From Mucilaginibacter kameinonensis (GTDB lineage Bacteria > Bacteroidota > Bacteroidia > Sphingobacteriales > Sphingobacteriaceae), in assembly GCF_003675385.1 (NCBI RefSeq), contig NZ_RCWZ01000003.1, positions 372,001-436,000 of the forward strand: DNA of 64,000 bases. Reading direction: 5' to 3'. Below, piece by piece: positions 26,720 through 35,702 of the stretch (positions within the stretch are counted from its first letter, which is position 1; each line of letters begins with the position of its first letter). The notes below the pieces were generated by a model. It searched no databases. It was not told the origin of the DNA and worked only from the letters and a program-made list of their open reading frames with translations. The translations under genes were made by a program, and so were the position numbers.

Positions 26720-27643
26720 ATGAAAAAAGTTTCCGTTGTTACCGTAAATTTCAATCAGCCTACTGTTACAGAAGAAATGTTATTATCGATTAAAAATACG
26801 AGTACTTACAGCAATATGGAAATAATTGTTGTAGATAATGCGAGTAAAATAAATCCTGTACCCGATTGGAAAATAAAATATCCGGAAATAATATTTATCC
26901 GTTCGGACATTAACCTGGGTTTTGCAGGCGGTAATAACCTCGGACTTACCCTTGCCACAGGCGATTACATTTTCATGGTAAACAACGATACCGAGTTTAC
27001 CCCAGGCCTGGTTGAAAAACTTACAGAGGTGATGGATGGCAATGCGGCCGTTGGCATGATATCGCCCAAGATCAAATATTTTAGCGATAAAAACCTGATC
27101 CAATATGCCGGCTACACACCCATGAATTATTATACCTGCCGTAATAGTGTTATTGGTTTAAAGCAAAAGGACGAAGGCCAGTTTGATCATATAACTGCCC
27201 CTACTGCTTATTGCCATGGGGCTGCCATGATGATCAGGAAAGAAGCTATTGAAAAGGCTGGTATGATGTGCGAAAACTTCTTTTTATACTACGAAGAGGT
27301 TGACTGGTGCGAACATATCATTAAAGCCGGTTTTAAAGCGTGGGTTTGTACTGATGCACTTATTTACCATAAAGAATCGGTTTCTGTAGGTAAAAAAAGC
27401 AAGCTTAAAGAGTACTTCATGAACCGCAACCGCATTCTTTTTACCCGGCGGAATGCGCCGTTGTTTAAAAAGATCTTCTTTTATTTCTATTTCCTGTTTT
27501 TAGTAGTGCCCCGAAACCTGGTCAATTATATTAAAGAGAAACAATACGGATTTATACCTATGCTTTTTAAAGCAGTATGGTGGAACTTTACTCATTCAAA
27601 AAACAGCAGCAATTTAGGATACCCCATTAATACCATAGCATGA
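26720..27643 (+). CDS. Glycosyltransferase family 2 (rhamnosyltransferase-like)
   Basis: A 307-residue GT2 enzyme with VVTVNFNQPTVTEEML at the start, the NLGFAGGNNLGL motif, the MVNNDTEF acidic metal site and DWCEHIIKAGFKAWVC. This combination is common in rhamnosyl- and related transferases of EPS clusters. It overlaps the next glycosyltransferase gene by 4 bases (ATGA). It should add one sugar to the lipid-linked intermediate. Confidence 0.88.
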   Translation: MKKVSVVTVNFNQPTVTEEMLLSIKNTSTYSNMEIIVVDNASKINPVPDWKIKYPEIIFIRSDINLGFAGGNNLGLTLATGDYIFMVNNDTEFTPGLVEKLTEVMDGNAAVGMISPKIKYFSDKNLIQYAGYTPMNYYTCRNSVIGLKQKDEGQFDHITAPTAYCHGAAMMIRKEAIEKAGMMCENFFLYYEEVDWCEHIIKAGFKAWVCTDALIYHKESVSVGKKSKLKEYFMNRNRILFTRRNAPLFKKIFFYFYFLFLVVPRNLVNYIKEKQYGFIPMLFKAVWWNFTHSKNSSNLGYPINTIA

Positions 27644-28815
27644 AAATAATTTTAGCCATAAGCCTGTTCATTGTTTTTTACACTTTTGTTGGATACGGAA
27701 TTTTCCTGTACATCATTATCAGGATCAAAAGAGTTTTTAAGGGAACGAAAGCACTCCCCGCAGAAAATCCGGATACGCTTCCTTCATGCACCCTGGTTAT
27801 AGCTGCCTACAATGAAGAGTATTTTATTGAGCAGAAGATCAAAAACAGCCTCCAGTTAAATTATCCGGAAGGAAAACTGAAACTACTTTTTGTTACCGAC
27901 GGCTCATCAGACAAAACACCTGATATTATTGCCCGGTACCCCCAGATACAATTATTGCACAAGCCCGAACGCGCGGGAAAAATTGCTGCCGTACACCGCG
28001 CTATGGAATATGTTGATACCGATGCAGTGGTATTTACCGACGCCAACACGTTTTTGAATAAGGATGCCTTAATAAAAATTTGCCGGCATTACAGCGATGC
28101 CACAGTTGGAGCCGTTGCCGGCGAAAAACGTGTACACATTGACGAAAACGCCGATGCCAGCGCAGCCGGTGAAGGTTTTTACTGGAAGTATGAATCGGCA
28201 TTGAAGAAATGGGACTCCGAGCTATATTCGGTTGTGGGTGCTGCGGGCGAATTGTTTAGTGTACGCCGCTCATTATACCAACCTGTTGAGCCGGATACCG
28301 TACTTGATGATTTTATGATATCGATGCTGATAGCAGCCAAAGGCTACCGCATTGTTTACGAACCGGAGGCATATGCCACAGAAACCGCATCCGAAAATGT
28401 TTCGGAAGAGTTAAAACGGAAAGTGAGAATAGCAGCGGGCGGTATTCAATCTATACTAAGGCTTAAAAAACTATTTAATCCGTTCCCCTACCCGGTTTTA
28501 TCATTCCAGTATGTTAGTCACCGGGTTTTGAGGTGGACAATCACCCCCTTCCTGCTTATCCTATCATTTATTTTAACCGTTGTATTGGCGCTTAAGCCAA
28601 ACGAAACCGACATGCAATTGTTACTATTGGCACAGGTATTGTTTTATATATTGGCCTTGCTTGGGCTGCTTATGGAAAAGCGGCAACTGCGCATTAAAGT
28701 TCTTTTTATTCCCTATTACTTCTGCGTTATGAATTATGCGGTACTGGCCGGCATCATTCGCTATTTCAGTACGAAACAAAGCGCGGTTTGGGAAAAAGTA
28801 CAACGGAAACAGTAA
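27640..28815 (+). CDS. Membrane glycosyltransferase family 2 protein
   Basis: A 391-residue cellulose-synthase-like GT2 protein. It has an N-terminal membrane helix (1-25), a catalytic domain with AAYNEEYFIEQKI, VTDGSSDKT, VFTDANT and the TVLDDFMIS region, and three C-terminal helices. The KVRIAAGGIQSILRL segment occupies the place of the QxxRW motif, which is not conserved. It forms a two-gene unit with the preceding enzyme; 196 bases separate it from the assembly-line gene. Confidence 0.86.
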   Translation: MKIILAISLFIVFYTFVGYGIFLYIIIRIKRVFKGTKALPAENPDTLPSCTLVIAAYNEEYFIEQKIKNSLQLNYPEGKLKLLFVTDGSSDKTPDIIARYPQIQLLHKPERAGKIAAVHRAMEYVDTDAVVFTDANTFLNKDALIKICRHYSDATVGAVAGEKRVHIDENADASAAGEGFYWKYESALKKWDSELYSVVGAAGELFSVRRSLYQPVEPDTVLDDFMISMLIAAKGYRIVYEPEAYATETASENVSEELKRKVRIAAGGIQSILRLKKLFNPFPYPVLSFQYVSHRVLRWTITPFLLILSFILTVVLALKPNETDMQLLLLAQVLFYILALLGLLMEKRQLRIKVLFIPYYFCVMNYAVLAGIIRYFSTKQSAVWEKVQRKQ

Positions 28816-28977
28816 ATAATTGATTATAAGTTAACAGGATAATTATTTTATAGTTTAATACATTGAATAAATAAAAAGGGGGCATCAAAATAATTAATAT
28901 AAAGAAGATAGCATTAAGAGAATTTATCTTCAGTTGCTTTTTGAATTACCTGTCAACTAATTTATAAAGTATATTCC

Positions 28978-28994
28978 GACCGTTGCAAACGGTC
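28978..28994. promoter_or_regulatory. Palindrome just upstream of the hybrid PKS-NRPS gene
   Basis: GACCGTT-GCA-AACGGTC is a perfect 7-bp inverted repeat with a 3-base centre, ending 17 bases before the preferred ATG at 29012. It could be an operator or a hairpin in the 5' leader that affects translation. Confidence 0.4.
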
Positions 28995-29011
28995 AAACCT
29001 TATTGAACCTG

Positions 29012-32000
29012 ATGAGTATTGAGCCGGGGATTGTTTTAAAAAGTGGGGAATCTATTGCCCCAACTGTATACGACCTATTTGAACAACAGCGGATAAAATT
29101 ACCCGATGCCGTTGCTGTTGTACATAACACTGATAGTGTTACCTATCATCAGCTTTACAAAAAAGCCGATGAACTTGCCGACGCTATCTTAACTTTTTAT
29201 CCGGATTCGGAGATAATCGGAATTAGTGCAACCCGCAGCATTCATACCATAATTGGTGTACTGGCCATACTAAAAGCCGGCAAAGGTTATTTACCTCTTG
29301 ATCCGGAATATCCAAAAGATCGCCTTGAAACCATTATTACCGATTCGGGTATAAAGGCGTGTATCGCGGCCTCGGATAAAAAGCATCTGTTTGAGGGCTT
29401 GCCTGTCGATATCCTGCTTGCCGACGGAACTTTTGAGCCTACTACTAAATCATTCCAGCAAACTCATTTGGCTGATGTAGCCTATGTGTTATACACCTCA
29501 GGCTCAACCGGAACCCCAAAAGGAGTATCAATGGGCAATGCGGCTTTGGTTAACCTGTTGTTATGGCAGCAGGAAAACTCAATCTCCGCCGCGGGCATCA
29601 ATACCTTACAATTTGCACCCTTAACATTTGATGTATCTTTCCAGGAAATCTTCGCTACGTTAGGTACCGGTGGCACTTTGTTTTTGGTAGATGAAGAGCT
29701 ACGGATTGACCCGGTTAAACTGTTACAGTTTATTGATAAGCATGCTGTCAACCGTATATTTTTGCCGTTTGTTGTATTGCAATACCTTACAGAGGCAGCG
29801 ATAGCGAATAATCATATCCCGGTTTCCTTAAAAGAAATAATGACTGCCGGGGAGCAGTTAAAGATCACCCCGCAAATAGTAAGCTTTTTTAATGCGCTTC
29901 CTCAATGTGTACTTTTTAATCAGTACGGCCCTACAGAAACTCACGTAGTTACCGAGTTAAGACTGGACGGTGATGCTTCCTTATGGCCTCCACTTCCATC
30001 CATAGGTGTTGCTATCAGTAACACAGAGATCATATTGCTTGATGAAAACCTCACAAGAGTGGCCGACGGCGAAACCGGCGAATTGTGCGTTTCGGGTATA
30101 AGCCTGGCAAACGGCTACCTGAACCGGCCCGAAATGACAGCCGAAAAGTTTATCGACTGGAAAGAAGGTGATAAAACCATCCGGATCTATCGCACCGGCG
30201 ACCTTGCCCGTTTTATGAACGATGGCAATATCGAATATCTTGGCCGCAGGGATACACAAGTTAAGATCCGCGGTAACCGCGTAGAAATTGGTGAAATTGA
30301 AGTGCTGATCAGTCAGCTTGAAAATATAAAACAAGCAGTGGTAACCGCCCCCGCAGATGCCGCAGGTCAAAAACGGTTGGTAGCTTATCTTGTAGCATCT
30401 GGAAATAAAGAAGATACTGAAGCTGTGCGCAAATCTCTCGAAGAACAACTTCCTGATTTTATGCTGCCTTCAGCTTACGTTTGGTTGAAAGAATTACCCA
30501 AAACAACCAGCGGCAAGGTTGACAGAAAAGCACTGCCCAAACCGGATATTAAACGCCCCGAACTCGATGTGCTCTATAAAGCACCATCAAACCCAACAGA
30601 GAAAAATATAGCCGTCATTTTAATTGAGCTGTTGCAGTTTGATAAAGTAGGCATCGATGATAATTTCTTTCAATTGGGTGGTAATTCCCTGCTTGCATTA
30701 AAGACTGTAGCGCTACTAAAACAGCGCTTTAGCTACGAAGTTCCAATTACCAAACTATACCAATATCCAACTATTGCCGGTATCGCAAAGCTGATCGGCG
30801 GCGCAAGCAAACAAACCGCCCTCCTTTCGACACAAAAAACGAGGGCGAAAGATGCCAATACAGATGTCGCCATCATTGGCATGGCAGGCCGCTTCCCGGG
30901 CGCTGATACCATTGATGAATTTTGGCAAATGCTTGCCGATGGCCGCGAAGGCACCAGCTTTTTTACCCAGGAAGAATTAGACAAATACGTTCCACTTTAC
31001 GAAAAAAATAACCCTGCCTATGTAAGGGCGAGAGGCATCATCAACGGCGCCGATGAGTTTGACGCGGGATTTTTCGGCTTTAATCCTCGTGCTGCCGAAC
31101 TGATGGACCCGCAACAGCGCATATTCTTAGAACTTGCATGGGAAGTATTAGAGAAAACAGGCCATCTGCCTCAAAAATATGACGGACTAACCGGTGTATT
31201 TGCAGGCTGTGGTTACAACACCTATTACAACAACAATGTATTAACCAACCCCGAGATTGTTGAAACTGTTGGTCATTTCCAGGTACGTACTTTAAATGAA
31301 AAGGATTACATAGCTACCCGTACGGCCTACCAATTAAACCTGAAAGGGCCTGCTGTTGCGGTATATTCGGCTTGTTCAACATCACTTTTGGCCGTTACAC
31401 AGGCTGTAAACAGCATCCGTAGCGGGCAATGCCAGGTCGCTATCGCAGGCGCTGCATCGGTAACATCGCCTGTTAAAAGCGGCCACATTTACGAGGAAGG
31501 TGCAATGATGAGCATCGATGGGCATTGCCGCCCTTTTGATGCCGAAGCATCGGGCACTGTCTTTAGCGATGGCGCAGGCGTAGTGCTTTTAAAAAGCCTT
31601 GACGATGCCCAGCGCGATGGCGATACCATTTATGCCGTAATAAAAGGTATTGGCGTAAATAACGATGGAGCTGAAAAAGGTAGTTTCGGCGGACCAAACG
31701 CCTATGGACAGGCCGGCGCCATAGCCGCGGCCATTGCCGATGCCGGAGTAGATGCATCAACCATAAGTTATGTAGAAGCGCACGGCACCGCTACCCCATT
31801 AGGTGATCCTATAGAAATTGAAGGACTAAACCTTGCCTTCGGCGAGCAGGAGCAAAATCAGTTTTGTGCTATAGGTTCGGTTAAAAGTAACTTTGGCCAC
31901 CTTACCGCGGCATCAGGAGTTGCCGGGCTGATCAAAACCGTGCTTGCTATGAGGCATAGTCAAATCCCTCCGTCGCTGTTTTTCAAAAAGATTAACCCTA

Positions 32001-35000
32001 ATATCGACATAGAGAATACGCCGTTTTTTGTTAACGCTGAACTTAAACCCTGGAATGCTGAACTCAAACGTGCCGGTATCAGTTCATTTGGTGTAGGCGG
32101 CACCAATGTGCACGTTGTTTTGGAGGAATATAAAACAACAGAAACTATTGAACCGGCTGCGGGCAAACCTTCAAAGCTGATCAGTTGGTCGGCCAAAAGC
32201 GAAGAAAGCTTAGCCCAATACGCCGGGAAACTTGCCGCATTTGTACAGAAAAATAAAAGTATTGACCTTAACGATGTAGCTTACACGCTGCAAACAACAC
32301 GTGCAGATTTTAATTATCGCCGTTTTATAGTGGCAACAGATGCTGACGACCTGATATTAAAGCTCAATGCTTCAAACACAGATCCTTCATCTGTTAAAAA
32401 GCTCAACACTATTCCTGCCGAGGTAGTATTTATGTTGCCCGGACAAGGGTCGCAATATGTAAATATGGGTCATGACCTGTATCAGAACGAACCTGTTTTT
32501 AAAGATGCGGTTGATGAATGTATTAATCTGTTGCAGGGAACTATACACACCGATCTTCTTGAGATAATCTTTGCTGATGCTGTAAACCCGCAATCGGCAG
32601 AAAGAATAAAAAACACATTATACACCCAGCCGGCACTATTCATTTTAGAATATGCTATGGCCCGCTTATGGATAAGCAAAGGCATTGAACCCGCTATATT
32701 AATGGGGCACAGCATAGGCGAGTTTGTAGCCGCACATCTGGCCGGAGTGTTCAGTCTGCCGGATGCTTTAAAACTGATATCAGAACGGGCACGATTGGTA
32801 AGCAGCGCTCCGCACGGACAAATGCTTTCGGTACGCATTGAAGAAGAACGACTAAAAGACATCTTACCTGCCGGGCTTTCTGTAGCAGCAGTAAACAGTA
32901 AAAAGCTTTGCGTAGTGGCAGGCCATGAGAGTGCAATTACAGCATTTGCGGCAGAGCTATCTGAAAAAGGAATTCCGGCAAGGCTGCTTTTAACAAGTCA
33001 CGCTTTCCATTCATTAATGATGGATGATATTGTTGGGCCATTTAAAGAAGTAGTTAAATCCGTAAAGTTGAACAAGCCGGTTAAACCTCTTGTATCCACT
33101 GTAACCGGCACCTGGTTAAGTGAAGCGCAAGCAACGGATCCTGATTACTGGGCACAACACCTGCGTAACACCGTTCGTTTTGCCGATGCCCTTGATACCA
33201 TTGCGGAAGATGATAGCCGCTTGCTGCTTGAATGTGGCCCGGGAAACATATTAGCTACGCTTGCCCGTCAGCATAACGCAGGTAAGAATATCCCTGTAAT
33301 AGCGGGCTTTGAACAAACTGATACCTTAACAGAATATCATAGCTCGTTAAAAGCCTTGGGCCAGCTATGGCTAAATGGTATCCAACCTAATTGGGAGGCA
33401 ACTTATTTAGCGCAAAACCGTAAAAAAATTGACATCCCAACCTATGCTTTTGATCATAAACGGTATTGGCTTGAACCAGCCGTAACGATAAATATTGTCC
33501 CTGAAACCTTAACCCAACAACAAACAAATACAAAACCTACGCAACCTGTACTGATGAGGAAGGATATTTTAATTGATAAACTTAAAGAGATCTTTGAAGA
33601 TGCTGCCGGTATTGAAATAGATATGGCAGCAACGGGCATGAGCTTTATTGAAATAGGCTTCGACTCGCTTTCGCTTACACAAATAGCTACCAATCTAAAA
33701 AAGATCTTCAACGTACCTATTACGTTCAGAAAACTGTTTGAAGAATATAGTAGCCTCGAACTGCTTGCAATTTACCTGGATAACAATTTACCAGCCGATG
33801 CATTTCAGCCGCAGGTTGCTCCTGCTGTAAACCCCGCGTTTCAACATGGCGAAACTAACCAAGGTGCACAACCCGCAATTCAGCACCATGTGCAGACCGT
33901 TAGTACCAACGGAGCTCCGGCCTTTCCTATCGCCAATCAGGGGAGCAACGACATCGCCATCAGTTTAATATCTCAACAGTTGCAATTGCTGGCCAATCAG
34001 CTATCCTATATACAAAGCAATGCACCCGCCGCACAGGCGCCGCCTCAGCAAACTTATAATGCTCCAGCCCCTGCCGTTACGCCGGCTAAATCCTTACTTT
34101 CACTTGCTGCTGATTTTACTCCTGAAGAGCAAGTTGAATTAAAAAAACCTTTCGGCGCAACAGCACGTATCGAAAAACAGGTACAGGGTTTAACCGATAA
34201 GCAGCAGGCATTTTTAAAAGATCTTACAGAAAAATATAACGCCAAAACAAAAGGCAGTAAAGCCCAAACACAAAAGGACAGACCATACATGGCAGATCCG
34301 CGCGTGGTAAGTGGTTTCCGCCCTTTAACCAAAGAGATTGTTTACCCGCTTGTAGTTAACCGCTCAAAGGGCAATCGTGTTTGGGATATCGACGGTAATG
34401 AATATATAGACGCATTAAACGGCTTTGGCTCAAACTTTCTTGGCTACCAAACCGATGTATTAAAACAAGCTGTATTAGAGCAGGTTGAAAAGGGATACGA
34501 AATAGGTCCACAGCATGAACTTGCGGGTGAGGTTAGTAAACTGATATGCGAGTTTACCAATTTTGACCGTGCTGCTTTGTGTAATACCGGCTCCGAAGCA
34601 GTTTTAGGTGCAATGCGCATAGCGCGTACCGTAACCGGCCGTTCACTTATTGTTGCATTTAATGGCTCATACCATGGCATTAACGACGAAGTTATTGTTC
34701 GTGGCACTAAAAAATTAAAAACCGTACCTGCTGCGCCGGGCATTATGCCCGATGTGGTGCAGAATATGCTGATCCTTGACTATGGTACCGAAGAGTCATT
34801 AAAAATTATAGCCGAACGCGCGCATGAGTTAGCAGCAGTATTGGTTGAGCCGGCCCAAAGCCGTCGACCAGACTTCCGCCCTGTTGAATTTTTAAAACGT
34901 GTGAGGGAGATTACCCGGCAGTCGGAAACCGTTTTAATATTTGATGAGGTGATCACCGGTTTCAGGATGCACCCGGGTGGTGCACAGGCCATGTTTGGCA

Positions 35001-35701
35001 TTAAAGCCGATCTGGGTACTTACGGTAAAGTAATTGGCGGTGGTATGCCTATTGGCGCTATTGCGGGTATCAGCAAATACATGGATGCGCTTGATGGAGG
35101 CAACTGGCAATTTGGTGACGACTCATCGCCTCAAGCCGGTGTAACCTATTTTGCAGGTACATTTGTACGACATCCTTTGGCTTTAGCCACCGCAAAAGCA
35201 TCATTGAACTACATGAAGGAAAAAGGTCCGGCCCTGCAGGAAGGTCTTAATGCCTTGACCAAACGTTTGGCAGATGCCCTAAACGAAATTTGCGAAAAAG
35301 AAGGTTTGCCGTTGCATATCCCATCATTCGGTTCATTATGGAAAATTAAATTTGACTACGAACTGCCTTACGGCGAACTGCTGTTTACGCTGATGCGCCT
35401 TAAAGGCATCCATATCTGGGATCTGTTCCCTTGCTTTATTACAGCAGCGCATACCAATGAAGAGGTTGATCAGATCATCAAAGCTTTCAGCGATAGCGTT
35501 TATGAGCTAATTGAGGCTGGTTTTATGCCGACTAACAAACCGGAACCGGTAAAAACAGAACCAGCTAAAAATGGCCTGCCTGCAGAACCTCCTGTACCGG
35601 GTGCAAAATTAGGTCGCGATAAAGATGGTAACCCTGGCTGGTTTGTAACCGATGCAAATAATCCAGGAAAATATTTACAGGTAACGATCAGCAATAACTA
35701 A
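29012..35701 (+). CDS. Hybrid NRPS-PKS: A-PCP-KS-AT-ACP-aminotransferase
   Basis: A 2229-residue assembly-line protein (numbering from the ATG at 29012; a TTG at 29003 is less likely). Adenylation domain about 15-525 (YTSGSTGTPKG, NQYGPTETH, YRTGDLA, TSGKVDRKALP); my reading of its specificity positions, D-V-Q-F-M-A-Q-V-V-K, is nearest to proline codes. Carrier Ser559 (LGGNS). Ketosynthase about 615-1040 with Cys788 (SACSTS) and histidines in EAHGTA and KSNFGH. Acyltransferase about 1135-1430 with Ser1234 (GHSIGE) and HAFH at 1330-1333, which indicates malonyl-CoA. ACP Ser1552 (GFDSL). After a Pro/Gln-rich linker, a class III PLP aminotransferase (about 1750-2165) with Lys2006 (YGKVIGGG). No ketoreductase is present, so the beta-keto group should be aminated, as in MycA or McyE. 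The tail (LGRDKDGNPGWFV) resembles segments found just before C domains and may dock to the next protein. Confidence 0.95.
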   Translation: MSIEPGIVLKSGESIAPTVYDLFEQQRIKLPDAVAVVHNTDSVTYHQLYKKADELADAILTFYPDSEIIGISATRSIHTIIGVLAILKAGKGYLPLDPEYPKDRLETIITDSGIKACIAASDKKHLFEGLPVDILLADGTFEPTTKSFQQTHLADVAYVLYTSGSTGTPKGVSMGNAALVNLLLWQQENSISAAGINTLQFAPLTFDVSFQEIFATLGTGGTLFLVDEELRIDPVKLLQFIDKHAVNRIFLPFVVLQYLTEAAIANNHIPVSLKEIMTAGEQLKITPQIVSFFNALPQCVLFNQYGPTETHVVTELRLDGDASLWPPLPSIGVAISNTEIILLDENLTRVADGETGELCVSGISLANGYLNRPEMTAEKFIDWKEGDKTIRIYRTGDLARFMNDGNIEYLGRRDTQVKIRGNRVEIGEIEVLISQLENIKQAVVTAPADAAGQKRLVAYLVASGNKEDTEAVRKSLEEQLPDFMLPSAYVWLKELPKTTSGKVDRKALPKPDIKRPELDVLYKAPSNPTEKNIAVILIELLQFDKVGIDDNFFQLGGNSLLALKTVALLKQRFSYEVPITKLYQYPTIAGIAKLIGGASKQTALLSTQKTRAKDANTDVAIIGMAGRFPGADTIDEFWQMLADGREGTSFFTQEELDKYVPLYEKNNPAYVRARGIINGADEFDAGFFGFNPRAAELMDPQQRIFLELAWEVLEKTGHLPQKYDGLTGVFAGCGYNTYYNNNVLTNPEIVETVGHFQVRTLNEKDYIATRTAYQLNLKGPAVAVYSACSTSLLAVTQAVNSIRSGQCQVAIAGAASVTSPVKSGHIYEEGAMMSIDGHCRPFDAEASGTVFSDGAGVVLLKSLDDAQRDGDTIYAVIKGIGVNNDGAEKGSFGGPNAYGQAGAIAAAIADAGVDASTISYVEAHGTATPLGDPIEIEGLNLAFGEQEQNQFCAIGSVKSNFGHLTAASGVAGLIKTVLAMRHSQIPPSLFFKKINPNIDIENTPFFVNAELKPWNAELKRAGISSFGVGGTNVHVVLEEYKTTETIEPAAGKPSKLISWSAKSEESLAQYAGKLAAFVQKNKSIDLNDVAYTLQTTRADFNYRRFIVATDADDLILKLNASNTDPSSVKKLNTIPAEVVFMLPGQGSQYVNMGHDLYQNEPVFKDAVDECINLLQGTIHTDLLEIIFADAVNPQSAERIKNTLYTQPALFILEYAMARLWISKGIEPAILMGHSIGEFVAAHLAGVFSLPDALKLISERARLVSSAPHGQMLSVRIEEERLKDILPAGLSVAAVNSKKLCVVAGHESAITAFAAELSEKGIPARLLLTSHAFHSLMMDDIVGPFKEVVKSVKLNKPVKPLVSTVTGTWLSEAQATDPDYWAQHLRNTVRFADALDTIAEDDSRLLLECGPGNILATLARQHNAGKNIPVIAGFEQTDTLTEYHSSLKALGQLWLNGIQPNWEATYLAQNRKKIDIPTYAFDHKRYWLEPAVTINIVPETLTQQQTNTKPTQPVLMRKDILIDKLKEIFEDAAGIEIDMAATGMSFIEIGFDSLSLTQIATNLKKIFNVPITFRKLFEEYSSLELLAIYLDNNLPADAFQPQVAPAVNPAFQHGETNQGAQPAIQHHVQTVSTNGAPAFPIANQGSNDIAISLISQQLQLLANQLSYIQSNAPAAQAPPQQTYNAPAPAVTPAKSLLSLAADFTPEEQVELKKPFGATARIEKQVQGLTDKQQAFLKDLTEKYNAKTKGSKAQTQKDRPYMADPRVVSGFRPLTKEIVYPLVVNRSKGNRVWDIDGNEYIDALNGFGSNFLGYQTDVLKQAVLEQVEKGYEIGPQHELAGEVSKLICEFTNFDRAALCNTGSEAVLGAMRIARTVTGRSLIVAFNGSYHGINDEVIVRGTKKLKTVPAAPGIMPDVVQNMLILDYGTEESLKIIAERAHELAAVLVEPAQSRRPDFRPVEFLKRVREITRQSETVLIFDEVITGFRMHPGGAQAMFGIKADLGTYGKVIGGGMPIGAIAGISKYMDALDGGNWQFGDDSSPQAGVTYFAGTFVRHPLALATAKASLNYMKEKGPALQEGLNALTKRLADALNEICEKEGLPLHIPSFGSLWKIKFDYELPYGELLFTLMRLKGIHIWDLFPCFITAAHTNEEVDQIIKAFSDSVYELIEAGFMPTNKPEPVKTEPAKNGLPAEPPVPGAKLGRDKDGNPGWFVTDANNPGKYLQVTISNN

Positions 35702-35702
35702 C

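Noticed and set aside
29003..29011. TTG as start of the hybrid PKS-NRPS gene
   Set aside because: An ATG three codons later at 29012 is a better start and leaves the domain intact.
30000..34800. Several reverse-strand open frames inside the PKS-NRPS gene
   Set aside because: All are shadows of a continuous, motif-rich forward frame.
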